Shown here: positions 1 to 8,749 of the stretch, one piece after another | How positions within the stretch are numbered: the stretch's first letter is position 1 | Layout: every line of letters starts with the position of its first letter | Assembly (NCBI RefSeq): GCF_002933855.1 | Contig: NZ_BFAQ01000011.1 | Coordinates: 123,442-187,441, forward strand | Direction: 5' to 3' | Length of the DNA: 64,000 bases | From: Vibrio penaeicida | GTDB lineage: Bacteria > Pseudomonadota > Gammaproteobacteria > Enterobacterales > Vibrionaceae | Notes under the pieces: model-generated | Seen by the model: only the letters and a program-made list of their open reading frames with translations | What the model was told of the DNA's origin: nothing | The model's database searches: none | Program-made: the position numbers and the translations under genes

Positions 1-156
1 CCAGAGCTTTTCAATAAATGGATAGAAATGACACCCATGAGGAGGTGCGGGACACCGTCTGAGGTGGCGGCTCTGATTTTGTTTCTCGCGTCCGATGTAT
101 CGAGTTATATGACAGGAGCCATCGTTGCTATCGATGGTGGGTACACATGTTTATAA
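1..156 (+). CDS. Short-chain dehydrogenase/reductase, C-terminal end (partial)
   Basis: The window opens inside an open frame that ends at TAA 154-156. The 51 visible residues look like the end of a classical SDR: an R-C-G-T-P-S-E-V-A segment (usually R-x-G-x-P-E-E-V-A), then F-L-A-S-D and the closing Y-M-T-G-A-x-V-x-I-D-G-G-Y motif. The Rossmann fold and the catalytic Tyr/Lys lie upstream and cannot be checked. The aldolase gene starts 7 bases later, so this is probably an upstream member of the same carbohydrate operon and may oxidise or reduce a sugar or polyol. The substrate cannot be inferred from this fragment. Confidence 0.85.
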   Translation, partial: PELFNKWIEMTPMRRCGTPSEVAALILFLASDVSSYMTGAIVAIDGGYTCL

Positions 157-163
157 GTAGAAA

Positions 164-820
164 ATGACCAATATGATTGCGAAAAATGAGCAGGCTTTGC
201 GCCAGTCGATTATCGATGCGTGTATTTCCATGAATTCAAATGGGCTGAATCAAGGGACATCAGGCAATATCTCAGTCCGGTTTCAGGATGGGATTCTGAT
301 CACTCCATCGTCGTTACCCTACGACGAAATGAGTGCAGAGGACATCGTATGGATGGGGTTTGATGGCGTGATAGAAGGGGACCGTGTCCCTTCCACAGAG
401 TGGCGGTTTCACATCGATATTATGAGACAAAAGAAGGATGTGAACGCGATAGTCCACGCTCATCCGACAGCTTGTACAACACTGTCGATTATGAATCGCG
501 ATATTCCACCCATTCATTACATGGTAGCGGTAGCGGGTGGACACGATATTCGCTGCGCAGAATATGCAACGTTCGGAGTAAAAGCGCTTTCAAACAATGC
601 ACTTAAAGCTCTGGAAAGGCGTAAAGCCTGCCTGTTGGCTCATCACGGAATGATTGCTACTGCGCAATCTCTGGATAAAGCGATGTGGCTGGCGATTGAA
701 GTGGAAGCACTGGCTAAACAGTACTTAGGTTGCTTACCTATGGGTGAGCCGCCGCTACTTTCAAAGGAAGAAATTCAAAACGTCATCAATCGAATGACCA
801 ATTACGGGCATGGCGATTGA
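164..820 (+). CDS. Class II aldolase, L-fuculose-phosphate aldolase (FucA)-like
   Basis: At 218 aa it is close to E. coli FucA in length and pattern. The catalytic Glu sits in S-T-E-W-R-F-H (Glu79), the zinc ligands are His98 and His100 in H-A-H-P and His161 in A-H-H-G, and I-H-Y-M-x-A-x-A-G-G is conserved. Family members cleave a phosphorylated ketose to DHAP plus a short aldehyde, using zinc. A PfkB kinase and a sugar importer follow in the same operon, so the likely route is import, phosphorylation and retro-aldol cleavage. The real substrate is unknown. Met at 173 is an alternative start, and no strong ribosome binding site decides between them. Confidence 0.88.
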   Translation: MTNMIAKNEQALRQSIIDACISMNSNGLNQGTSGNISVRFQDGILITPSSLPYDEMSAEDIVWMGFDGVIEGDRVPSTEWRFHIDIMRQKKDVNAIVHAHPTACTTLSIMNRDIPPIHYMVAVAGGHDIRCAEYATFGVKALSNNALKALERRKACLLAHHGMIATAQSLDKAMWLAIEVEALAKQYLGCLPMGEPPLLSKEEIQNVINRMTNYGHGD

Positions 821-887
821 GGATGGTTTAACGGGCTGAAACCAAAATGGTTTTCAGCATACATGAGCATTGATTAGGATGATTAAA

Positions 888-1886
888 ATGCTAACAGATA
901 AAATCAGCACTATGATAAGCGCCACTATCCTAGTTGCAGCAATGTCTGCCAGTACACTGGGTGTGGCCAAGGAAGCGTTTCCCCTTAAGGGGAAAACGGT
1001 AGGTGTCACGGTAATTGGGACTGACCACGATTGGGATCTGAAAGCCTATCAGGGGCAGGTCGATGAATTAGAAGCTCTTGGAGCCGAAGTCATTGCTCTG
1101 GATGCCGGTCGAAATGATCAGACTCAGGTCAGTCAGATTCAAACCTTAATTGCACAGCGACCAGACGCGATTATAGAACAGCTAGGGAATATTGATGTTC
1201 TTGATCCCTGGATGAAACGAGTACGCAAAGCAGGTATTCCTCTGTTCACGGTGGATACTGTTAGCGCGCATTCAATCAACAACACTTCATCTAACAACTA
1301 CAATATCGGTGCAAATCTGGCTTTGCAGATGGTTACCGACATGAAAGCCAAAGGCAAAGTGATCATCTTTAACGGGTTTGCCTCGGTTCCGGTTTGTAAA
1401 ATCCGCATCGATCAGATCAAATATGTTTTCCAATCCTTCCCCGATATCGAGATCATTTCTCCCGAGCTCCGCGATGTTATCCCTAACACGGTTCAGCAAG
1501 CCTATTCTGATATGACAGACATGTTGACCAAATATGGTCCTGACTCCGGGCTTAAGTCTGTCGTGGCATGTTGGGATGTGCCAATGATAGGGGCCACTCA
1601 GGCGATTGAAGCGGCAAAACGAAAAGGCATTCGCACCTACGGTGTTGATGGCAGCCCTGAGTTTATTGAGATGGTCGCAAACCCTGATTCTGCAGCTGGA
1701 GCAGTGGTCGCTCAGCAACCTTATGAAATTGGTCGTCAGGCTGCTCGTACGGTGGCTGCCTATCTGAATGGTAAGGAAGTACCATCCTTCACTATGGTGC
1801 CAGCAGTATTAATCAACAAGCTTAATGCTGACGTCACGGCAGAAAAATTCTTGAAGGCGAAAAAGGAACAGGAATCTGCGCAGTAA
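888..1886 (+). CDS. Sugar ABC transporter periplasmic substrate-binding protein (RbsB/XylF type)
   Basis: Periplasmic binding protein of the Peripla_BP_4 type, about 332 aa from the chosen start. A signal peptide is clear: K near the N-terminus, hydrophobic I-S-A-T-I-L-V-A-A-M-S-A, and a cleavage-like S-T-L-G-V-A-K. The frame stays open upstream to a TTG at 870 and an ATG at 879. I chose ATG 888 because TTAGGAT (875-880) then sits at normal ribosome-binding distance. The pattern D-A-I-I-E-Q then P-L-F-T-V-D-T is typical of ribose/galactose-type binding proteins. It should deliver a monosaccharide or polyol to the ATPase and two permeases downstream; the ligand is not determined. Confidence 0.88.
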   Translation: MLTDKISTMISATILVAAMSASTLGVAKEAFPLKGKTVGVTVIGTDHDWDLKAYQGQVDELEALGAEVIALDAGRNDQTQVSQIQTLIAQRPDAIIEQLGNIDVLDPWMKRVRKAGIPLFTVDTVSAHSINNTSSNNYNIGANLALQMVTDMKAKGKVIIFNGFASVPVCKIRIDQIKYVFQSFPDIEIISPELRDVIPNTVQQAYSDMTDMLTKYGPDSGLKSVVACWDVPMIGATQAIEAAKRKGIRTYGVDGSPEFIEMVANPDSAAGAVVAQQPYEIGRQAARTVAAYLNGKEVPSFTMVPAVLINKLNADVTAEKFLKAKKEQESAQ

Positions 1887-1895
1887 GCCAGACTG

Positions 1896-1941
1896 ATCAG
1901 AAACATACTAGCTGCTCCTAAGGCAGTGGTATGTTTCTGAT
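1896..1941 (+). promoter_or_regulatory. Long intercistronic hairpin after the binding-protein gene
   Basis: A perfect 13-base inverted repeat, ATCAGAAACATAC (1896-1908) and GTATGTTTCTGAT (1929-1941), encloses a loop that holds a nested CTGC/GCAG stem. It starts 9 bases after the binding-protein stop and has no U-tract, so it is not a classical terminator. Hairpins here in importer operons often protect the upstream mRNA and so raise binding-protein levels over the membrane parts; that role is inferred. Confidence 0.7.
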
Positions 1942-1961
1942 TGGTGATTCGGGAGAACAAT

Positions 1962-3476
1962 ATGAGCTCTATCGCAATAGAAATGAATGGGGTTTCTAAG
2001 ACATTCGGTCCAGTCAAGGCGCTCAGTGATGTGTCTATGAAAATAGCCAAGGGCACAATTCATGGCTTAGTGGGGCAAAATGGAGCAGGGAAGTCCACCG
2101 TAATAAAGATTCTGGCCGGTATGTACAAACGAGATGAAGGAGACATCATCGTTGAAGGTCAAAGGTTAGCAGCCATAAATCCAAAGCTGATTGAAGAAGT
2201 GGGTGTTCACTTTATTCATCAGGATCGTTTGCTGGTTAACACCTCGACAGTCGCAGAAGCCATCTTTCTTCGAAACGAGCCCAGGTTTGGTCCTTTTATC
2301 AATCATAGAAAGATGAATGCTGATGCTGGCTTGTTGCTGAAACAATATTTCGATCTGAACCTTGAACCATCCACTTTAATTTCAGACCTCTCTACAGCTC
2401 AGCAAAAAATTGTTCAAATCACCCGTTCTCTGGCGCAAAGAGCCAAGATTCTGGTATTGGATGAGCCTACTGCTGCTTTGGTCACCAAAGAAGTCGACAG
2501 CCTGTTCAAGGTGCTTCGTCGCCTGAAAAATGACGGGATTACCATTATTTTCATTTCTCACTATATGTCTGAAATCATGGAGATTTGCGACTCAGTTACC
2601 ATATTGCGTAATGGTGAGAATGTTGGGGAAGTAACACCTAAAGAGGTGGGGATTGAAAAAATAGTCGAAATGATGACCAATCGCGATACCTCCGAAATGT
2701 ATCCTCCCCGTGATGTAACACTGGGGCAGTCAGTATTGGAAGTCGAAAACCTGTCCCTCAAAGATCACTATCATGACATCTCTTTTAACGTACACGCTGG
2801 GGAGGTAGTTGCAATTGCTGGTCTTCTTGGTTCTGGTGATAAAGAACTGCTTCAGACACTCTTTGGTTTGCAGTCTCCCGACAATGGGGAAATTCGTTTA
2901 GACGGTCAAAAGCAGCATTTTTCCAGCCCGGTTAACGCCGTGGAGAAAGGCATAGCGATGCTTCCAGAAGATCGGCGTGCCCACGGGGTTGCCGTCAGTT
3001 TGCCTCTTAGTGAAAACATCTCTCTGGCATCGGTCAGTAATTTCAGTACAAACGGATTGGTCAATCGAGCCGCTGAGCTAAATGCTGTTAACCAGTTGAT
3101 TTCTGAACTGGATATCAAAACTCCCAGCAGCCAGACCCCGGTGAGGGATTTATCAGGAGGCAACCAACAGAAAGTTGTGGTGGCCAAGTGGCTTTCGAGA
3201 GACAGCCGGGTTTATCTGCTCGATGAGCCTACTGTAGCGGTTGATGTTGGCTCAAAAGTCGAAATATACAATTTGATTAACCGATTGGCAGGAGAGGGGA
3301 AATCAATTTTGTTTGTTTCCTCTGACTTTGAAGAAGTCACCCAGATGTGCGACCGAATTTTGGTTATCTACAAAGGAGAGATGATCGCTGAATATCGCAA
3401 GGGAGAAATCAACGCCGAGGAATTGCTTGCCGCGGCATCAGGGCAGCTAACCAACAGTGAAAGGAGTCATGCATGA
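1962..3476 (+). CDS. Sugar ABC transporter ATP-binding protein, double-NBD (RbsA/XylG/MglA type)
   Basis: Two ATPase domains in one chain of about 504 aa, the layout of ribose/xylose-type importers. The first domain has Walker A G-Q-N-G-A-G-K-S-T and Walker B L-V-L-D-E-P-T-A-A-L. The second has a degenerate Walker A (G-L-L-G-S-G-D-K-E), signature L-S-G-G-N-Q-Q-K and Walker B L-L-D-E-P-T-V-A-V-D. The first signature is also unusual, reading L-S-T-A-Q-Q-K instead of L-S-x-G-x. The open frame reaches back to a TTG at 1941, but ATG 1962 has CGGGAG six bases upstream and is preferred. It overlaps the next permease gene by four bases (ATGA), which implies translational coupling. Confidence 0.92.
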   Translation: MSSIAIEMNGVSKTFGPVKALSDVSMKIAKGTIHGLVGQNGAGKSTVIKILAGMYKRDEGDIIVEGQRLAAINPKLIEEVGVHFIHQDRLLVNTSTVAEAIFLRNEPRFGPFINHRKMNADAGLLLKQYFDLNLEPSTLISDLSTAQQKIVQITRSLAQRAKILVLDEPTAALVTKEVDSLFKVLRRLKNDGITIIFISHYMSEIMEICDSVTILRNGENVGEVTPKEVGIEKIVEMMTNRDTSEMYPPRDVTLGQSVLEVENLSLKDHYHDISFNVHAGEVVAIAGLLGSGDKELLQTLFGLQSPDNGEIRLDGQKQHFSSPVNAVEKGIAMLPEDRRAHGVAVSLPLSENISLASVSNFSTNGLVNRAAELNAVNQLISELDIKTPSSQTPVRDLSGGNQQKVVVAKWLSRDSRVYLLDEPTVAVDVGSKVEIYNLINRLAGEGKSILFVSSDFEEVTQMCDRILVIYKGEMIAEYRKGEINAEELLAAASGQLTNSERSHA

Positions 3477-4477
3477 GCAGCAGTACCACCGTTTCTCAAA
3501 TAAAGGCTCAGACCGCACCACAAAAAGTATTCTCAGTTCAAAAGCTCGCGATACGCCTGGGTGCCTTTGTCGCGTTGCTAGGGATTATGATCTACTTCGC
3601 TCTTTCAGCTCGGGGGTTCACGTCTGCTTATAACCTTCAAAACATTGTTGAGCAGTCTGCCATTCTCGGCTTTCTTGCGTTTGCCATGACGGTTGTATTT
3701 GTCTCGACGGGTACCGATGTACAAAAAGGAGGAATCGATCTTTCTGTTGCTGCTAATGCAGGTCTTTGCTCAGCCGTATACGCCGTTATGCTAAAAAATG
3801 GCTATACCGATATTCAGGCGATACCTCTGACAATAGCAATTGGGTTACTTGTCGGGCTGCTTAATGGTTTTGCAGTGGTTACTCTAAAAATTTTGCCTTT
3901 GCTCAGTACGTTGGCTGTCATGAATATAGCCGCTGGTCTAGAGCTGGTGGTTACTCAAAACAGCGTCGTCGGTGCAGAGTCGCCACTGCTGGATCTTCTC
4001 ACCTTTGGCAGCTTTCTCGGTATCAGCAGTTTGTCATGGTGCCTTATTGTCGGGGCTGTGTTGATTTCTGCTGTCATGCACTTTAGTCCTTTAGGGCTTC
4101 GAATGTATGCCGTTGGAGGCAACATTGAAGCTGCAAAAGCCGCGGGTATTAACACTGGGCGGTACATCTATGGCAGCTATCTTTTCTCTGGTTTTGCAGC
4201 GAGTGTAACTTCTATTTTGATTGTGGCTCGCCTCAGTGCTTCAACGCCGGGCACCAACCTATTACTCCTTCCTGTATTGGCAGCTGCACTGTTAGGCGCG
4301 GTATTCTCCAGGCGGTTTGTACCAACAATCGGAGGAACATTAATTGCCGCTCTGTTTATTGGGTCACTTTCAAATGGGTTTCAGTTGTTGGGTATTTCCT
4401 CCTACTGGGTAAGCGGTGTTCAGGGCGCACTGATTTTGATTGTGGTTGCCTTTACTTCATTCGCCAAAAAATCTTGA
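3473..4477 (+). CDS. Sugar ABC transporter permease 1 (RbsC family)
   Basis: A 334 aa, very hydrophobic membrane protein of the BPD_transp_2 type with about 8-10 predicted spans. It shows family motifs G-G-I-D-L-S-V around residue 85 and A-V-G-G-N-x-E-A-A-K-A-A-G-I-N near residue 215, the cytoplasmic loop that contacts the ATPase. GAAAGGAG just before the ATG is a strong ribosome binding site. It starts inside the stop of the ATPase gene. It should form the translocation channel together with the second permease downstream. Two unlike permeases, rather than a homodimer, recall LsrC/LsrD-type importers. Confidence 0.9.
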   Translation: MSSSTTVSQIKAQTAPQKVFSVQKLAIRLGAFVALLGIMIYFALSARGFTSAYNLQNIVEQSAILGFLAFAMTVVFVSTGTDVQKGGIDLSVAANAGLCSAVYAVMLKNGYTDIQAIPLTIAIGLLVGLLNGFAVVTLKILPLLSTLAVMNIAAGLELVVTQNSVVGAESPLLDLLTFGSFLGISSLSWCLIVGAVLISAVMHFSPLGLRMYAVGGNIEAAKAAGINTGRYIYGSYLFSGFAASVTSILIVARLSASTPGTNLLLLPVLAAALLGAVFSRRFVPTIGGTLIAALFIGSLSNGFQLLGISSYWVSGVQGALILIVVAFTSFAKKS

Positions 4478-4487
4478 GGAGAAGAAA

Positions 4488-5471
4488 ATGACAGCTCAAT
4501 CTAACCACGCGGACCGACCATTTACTCTAGAAAGGCTTTCCAATTACTTTGTCATTGTGGCATTTGGTCTGGTAATAATCGGCTTTTCGGTGTTTGCTGA
4601 GGGGTTTTTAAATTTCGAAAACTTGACCAATCTGGTGGTCAATAAAGTTGTTCTACTGGCTATCGTTTCCCTTGGCATGACGATAGTGATCGCGTCCGGA
4701 GGGATTGATTTATCCGTGGGGGTTTCAATCGACCTTTCTTCCATGGCATTCATTATGATGATTGCCGCGGGTTTTTCTGGAATAAATGGCGTTTTAGTGG
4801 CGATTTGCGCGGCGATAGCGGTAGGTCTGTTAAACGCTGTTCTCATTAACAGATTGAAAATTGATCCATTTCTGGCCACCTTGGGCGTGCTTTTTATTGG
4901 TAAATCCATTCAACAACTGGCTACACAGGGTGGTGTGCCCATCTATCTGACCAGAGAAGAGTATTCTGCCCCTTTTGAAGCCATCTCCCGTACTTCACTT
5001 TTGGGAGTACCAACACCTGTTATCGTTCTGATTGTCTGTGTTGTAGCAGTTTACATCGCCCTTCACCGTTCGAAGTTTGGACGTTATTTAAGTGCACTAG
5101 GCGCTCAGCCTGGCGTGGCGAAATATTCTGGGATTCGAGTGCCTTTTCAACTCACCATGGTTTTTGTTTCCAGTGCCGTTCTGTGCGGAATTGCCGGAAT
5201 CTTACTGTCGTCGACAGTGCGTTCTTACGTTCCGTTAGCCGGTGATGCGTTTCTTCTGGATGCCATAGGCGCCACCTTTATCGGCACGGCTATCAGTACC
5301 GAGCGAAAGCCGACTGTTCTCGGCACGATTCTGGGCGTGTTGCTTCTGGCAGTACTTCGCAATGGATTGCTTCTGATGGGATGGAATTTTTTCTGGCAAC
5401 AGGTCGGAATAGGTGTGCTGGTATTTGTGGTTTTAGGCATGTCGTTTGGGCTTCGAAAGCAAGCTGAATAA
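4488..5471 (+). CDS. Sugar ABC transporter permease 2 (RbsC family)
   Basis: Second inner-membrane channel subunit, about 327 aa from the chosen start, with the same family marks: S-G-G-I-D-L-S-V-G near residue 70 and A-L-G-A-Q-P-G-V-A-K-Y-S-G-I in the ATPase-contact loop. An upstream in-frame TTG at 4440 would overlap the first permease by 38 bases. I prefer ATG 4488, because GAGGAGAAG sits just in front and the first permease stops at 4477. It is expected to pair with permease 1 and to work with the binding protein and double ATPase upstream. Confidence 0.9.
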   Translation: MTAQSNHADRPFTLERLSNYFVIVAFGLVIIGFSVFAEGFLNFENLTNLVVNKVVLLAIVSLGMTIVIASGGIDLSVGVSIDLSSMAFIMMIAAGFSGINGVLVAICAAIAVGLLNAVLINRLKIDPFLATLGVLFIGKSIQQLATQGGVPIYLTREEYSAPFEAISRTSLLGVPTPVIVLIVCVVAVYIALHRSKFGRYLSALGAQPGVAKYSGIRVPFQLTMVFVSSAVLCGIAGILLSSTVRSYVPLAGDAFLLDAIGATFIGTAISTERKPTVLGTILGVLLLAVLRNGLLLMGWNFFWQQVGIGVLVFVVLGMSFGLRKQAE

Positions 5472-5481
5472 GGAAAAAAGC

Positions 5482-6432
5482 ATGACGAAGTTTGATGTAA
5501 GTGCGGTAGGGTTTGCGGTCCTCGATATTTTGGGGCGCCCGGTCACCCATATCCCTGAAGGGGGAAGGGCTGTCTTTATTGAGGAGATCCGCATGACGGT
5601 TGCAGGCACGGCGGCAGCGACAGCGGTTGATTGCGCCATATTGGGATTAAAAACTCGTATGGTGACCACTGTAGGGAACGACGATCTGGGTGATTTTCTG
5701 ATAAACAAAATGAAAAGGTTTGGGTTGGATACGGAACTGGTGAGAGTCGATAGCAGTACCCAGACCTCTGCCACTATTCTGCCAGTTCGACCAAATGGAG
5801 AACGCCCAGCATTGCATGTGCCCGGCAGCGCAACAAGGTTTGATGTGCATGAGCAAGATCTAGACGCTGCTCTCGACGCGCAGATTATTCATATTGGCGG
5901 AACTGGTCTACTAAAAACCTTTGATGGCGAGAAGACTCTGAATTTCATCAAAAAAGCCAAGGCACTTGGGCGAATCACCACTTTTGATTTGATTCAGGCA
6001 ACTCCCGAAACAACAGTTTTGGTGGAGCCACTTTTGCCCTACATTGATTACTTCGTGCCATCAATAGAAGAAGCGTCAGAAATGGCGAACATGGAGGATC
6101 ACGTTTTGGTTGCGAAGTGGTTTAAAGAAAAAGGGGTGAAAAACGTCATCTTAACCATGGGGGGCGATGGGGTCTATGTATTACCTGAGCAGGGAGCCCC
6201 TTTTTCACTGCCTGCTCACGATATTAAGGTAGTGGATACCACAGGGTGTGGCGACAGTTTTACTGCGGGCATCATAGTTGGTTTGTCCAAGGGGTGGGGC
6301 ATTAAAGAATGTGCGCGTTTTGCCAATGCTGTGGCTGCCAAAGTGGCAATGGGGTTGGGGTCAGACGGCAAGCTAGTTTCGTTTGACGATACGTTGAATG
6401 CCATGAACCAGTGGGCACTGAAAAATCACTAG
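5482..6432 (+). CDS. PfkB-family carbohydrate kinase
   Basis: Ribokinase/PfkB fold, about 316 aa. The C-terminal signature D-T-T-G-C-G-D-S-F-T-A-G holds the catalytic Asp and the anion hole; most relatives have Ala where this has Cys. The N-terminal G-F-A-V-L-D-I-L-G and the V-A-G-T-A-A-A-T-A-V-D glycine-rich substrate region are also present. AAGGAAA lies just before ATG 5482, ten bases after the permease stop; an in-frame upstream start at 5446 would overlap that gene and is less likely. It probably phosphorylates the imported sugar with ATP before the FucA-like aldolase acts. Confidence 0.9.
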   Translation: MTKFDVSAVGFAVLDILGRPVTHIPEGGRAVFIEEIRMTVAGTAAATAVDCAILGLKTRMVTTVGNDDLGDFLINKMKRFGLDTELVRVDSSTQTSATILPVRPNGERPALHVPGSATRFDVHEQDLDAALDAQIIHIGGTGLLKTFDGEKTLNFIKKAKALGRITTFDLIQATPETTVLVEPLLPYIDYFVPSIEEASEMANMEDHVLVAKWFKEKGVKNVILTMGGDGVYVLPEQGAPFSLPAHDIKVVDTTGCGDSFTAGIIVGLSKGWGIKECARFANAVAAKVAMGLGSDGKLVSFDDTLNAMNQWALKNH

Positions 6433-6464
6433 AGCGTTCAGCTCGACAGGCAAGGATGAACAGA

Positions 6465-7223
6465 ATGTCAGAGTTAACAAACAAGGTCGCATTGATAACA
6501 GGTGCCAGCAGAGGGATCGGGCGTGCACTGGCCGTTGGGATGGCAAAGAGCGGAGCGGATATCGTCATTGCAGATCTTCCATCTCAACAGGTTGAGTTAG
6601 AGCAGACTCAGAAACAGATTCTAGAAACGGGGTGTAAGTGCGTTGCCTACAGCCTGGATGTGACGAATAAAAAGCAGGTGGAAGAAGTTACCGGTGAGGC
6701 TCTACAAGAATTTGGAAAAATCGACATTCTTGTTAACAACGCAGGGATCCTAAAACCTTCAAAGCTAGAAGACCTCGATGAGGCTGATTGGGACGCTCAC
6801 TTTGATGTGAATGGTAAAGGGGTACTGTTGATGACCAATGCCATTCTTCCTCATATGAAGCAACGTAACTTCGGGCGAATAATCAATATTGCGTCCATTG
6901 CGGGTCGTCAGGGGGTAGCGACTCAGGGGCATTACGCCGCCACCAAATCAACGGTCATTACCCTAACCCGGGTCTATGCGCAGGAAGTGGGGGAATATGG
7001 CATTACAGTCAATGCAATTTGCCCTGGAATCATCCTGACAGAGATGGGGAAAAACAATCTAGGCTCGGATGAAGCCATAAAACACTGGCAGGAGGTAGCA
7101 GCACTTAAACGGCTCGGTGCGCCTGAAGATGTGGTCGGCCCCGCTGTGTTTTTCGCTTCAGAACTCAGCAATTTTGTCACCGGACAAGCGTTAAATGTTT
7201 GTGGTGGTATTTACTTCCACTAG
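6465..7223 (+). CDS. SDR-family NAD(P)-dependent oxidoreductase
   Basis: Complete classical SDR of about 252 aa. It has the cofactor motif T-G-A-S-R-G-I-G near residue 13, N-N-A-G near residue 90, the catalytic Ser in N-I-A-S-I-A-G and catalytic Y-A-A-T-K near residue 158. AAGGA at 6452-6456 fits ATG 6465; ATG 6456 and an upstream start at 6411 also lie in frame. As part of the sugar operon it may oxidise the imported polyol to a ketose, or reduce or oxidise the aldehyde made by the aldolase. A second SDR gene lies at the left edge of the window, so the pathway probably has two redox steps. Confidence 0.9.
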   Translation: MSELTNKVALITGASRGIGRALAVGMAKSGADIVIADLPSQQVELEQTQKQILETGCKCVAYSLDVTNKKQVEEVTGEALQEFGKIDILVNNAGILKPSKLEDLDEADWDAHFDVNGKGVLLMTNAILPHMKQRNFGRIINIASIAGRQGVATQGHYAATKSTVITLTRVYAQEVGEYGITVNAICPGIILTEMGKNNLGSDEAIKHWQEVAALKRLGAPEDVVGPAVFFASELSNFVTGQALNVCGGIYFH

Positions 7224-7256
7224 GGCAACAGAGCCTGCGTTTTAGGAGATAGACAG

Positions 7257-8708
7257 ATGGAAGCTGTTGCAATCATTGGAGGCGGTCCAAGTGGGATTGT
7301 CGCCGCCCGTTACTTACAGTCTCAGGGCTTTAAGCCAGAAATTTATGAAAGTCACAGCTGTATCGGTGGTCAGTGGGCGGCAGATAACCCCAAATCTGGG
7401 GTCTGGTCGACAATGCGCACGAATACAGCTCGCATGGTCACCCGCTTTTCCGACTTGGATCATGACGCGGATGTGCCTATTTTCCCCAGAAACGATCAAA
7501 TCAAACAATACCTGACCCGCTATCTCGAATACTTTGGGCTTTCTCGCTCCATTTCATTGAAAACCAGTTTGCGGTCTGTCGATCGTTTGGATAACAGGTG
7601 GAAGCTCACTTTCGAAGGAGAGCAGGGAGTATTTTCCAAACGATATGATAAAGTCGTGATCGCTACCGGAGCGTTTAACCGACCCAATGTTCCAGCCATT
7701 AAGGGGCTGGAATCGTTCAATGGAGAGTGTGGTTCAGTTCATGCCTTTCATTATAAAGATCCCGAATTCTATCGGGGGAAGCGTGTGTTAATTGCTGGTG
7801 GCAATATCTCCTCTCTTGAGATTGCTTCTGATCTTGCCATGCTGGGTGCCAGAAAAGTCATCACTACGATGAGAAGACAGCGCTACATTATACCAAAGCT
7901 TGTTGCAGGTGTTCCTGTGGAAAGTTATGCATTTACGAGAGGTGGTGCACTTTTTCAAGAGCAGGCGAGCTCAGAAGAATGGGCACAGGCAACCAGAGAA
8001 TTCATCTTAACGTACTCAGGAAACCCTGCATGGTATGGCGCTCCCGAGCCAGACCAAGACGTCAGAATTGCAGGTACAACGGGGAGCCAGAATTACCTGA
8101 ACTTAGTCGCTGAAGGGAGAATTACCTGTAAGCCCTGGATTGAGAAATTCAGTGGTAACCAAGTGCATTTTCTGGATGGTAGCCACGAAGAAATAGACGG
8201 CGTTATTTTTGGTACTGGGTATCGCCTGAATCTGGAATTTTTCTCAGACGAGTTGAAAAGACACCTAGAAGTTGACGGTATGCACATCACTCTGGCTGAT
8301 CATACCTTCTCACCCAAGCTCCCCGGGATGGCATTTATGGGGCTGTGGGGGCAAATAGGACCTTACTTCCCCGTATTAGAACAGCAAGCCAGATACATAG
8401 CCTACTCATGGGGAAAAACGGTTCCAGCACCAGAAGAGCAAGCATTGAGAAAAGCTTGTCAGGCATGCAAAGAAAACCGAGGTGAAACTTTGTATCAGCA
8501 CCTGATGGCAATTAAATTTGCCCGTCTGAACAAAAGCGATCCCTCCGGGAGCGTAACGCCTTTGGTTGACGAATTGCTTAACAAGCATGCGGTAACTGGA
8601 CTGGCATTCAGACTTGCTGGTACTGATGCTCTTGATAATGCGTATGAACAATTATTAGAAGAGTCTCGCCTGTATGGTATTAAGCCCACATCTCTAAGAA
8701 ATGAGTAA
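7257..8708 (+). CDS. Flavin-containing monooxygenase / FAD-dependent oxidoreductase
   Basis: A 483 aa flavoprotein. The N-terminal FAD site is I-I-G-G-G-P-S-G at residues 6-13, an FMO-like F-N-G-x-x-x-x-x-H stretch lies near residue 158, and the NADPH site is L-I-A-G-G-N-I-S-S near residue 178. A-T-G-A-F and a later F-G-T-G-Y complete the class B monooxygenase layout. AGGAGA precedes the ATG. It is the last gene before a terminator, so it is probably co-expressed with the sugar importer, kinase, aldolase and SDR. A monooxygenase is not a usual partner for these and hints that the substrate carries an N- or S-containing or ketone group. No particular substrate can be named. Confidence 0.85.
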   Translation: MEAVAIIGGGPSGIVAARYLQSQGFKPEIYESHSCIGGQWAADNPKSGVWSTMRTNTARMVTRFSDLDHDADVPIFPRNDQIKQYLTRYLEYFGLSRSISLKTSLRSVDRLDNRWKLTFEGEQGVFSKRYDKVVIATGAFNRPNVPAIKGLESFNGECGSVHAFHYKDPEFYRGKRVLIAGGNISSLEIASDLAMLGARKVITTMRRQRYIIPKLVAGVPVESYAFTRGGALFQEQASSEEWAQATREFILTYSGNPAWYGAPEPDQDVRIAGTTGSQNYLNLVAEGRITCKPWIEKFSGNQVHFLDGSHEEIDGVIFGTGYRLNLEFFSDELKRHLEVDGMHITLADHTFSPKLPGMAFMGLWGQIGPYFPVLEQQARYIAYSWGKTVPAPEEQALRKACQACKENRGETLYQHLMAIKFARLNKSDPSGSVTPLVDELLNKHAVTGLAFRLAGTDALDNAYEQLLEESRLYGIKPTSLRNE

Positions 8709-8749
8709 ACAGAGTGCCCAAGTTCATCTCTTGAGCACTCTGTTTTTTT
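8709..8749 (+). terminator. Rho-independent terminator of the sugar operon
   Basis: Stem ACAGAGTGC (8709-8717) and GCACTCTGT (8735-8743), followed by a run of Ts to 8749. It begins right after the monooxygenase stop and lies between two convergent genes. The opposite strand has only a short T-run, so it mainly serves the + strand. Confidence 0.88.

Noticed and set aside
4440..4487. Upstream TTG start for the second sugar permease
   Set aside because: It would overlap the first permease by 38 bases and lacks a ribosome site, whereas ATG 4488 has GAGGAGAAG just upstream.
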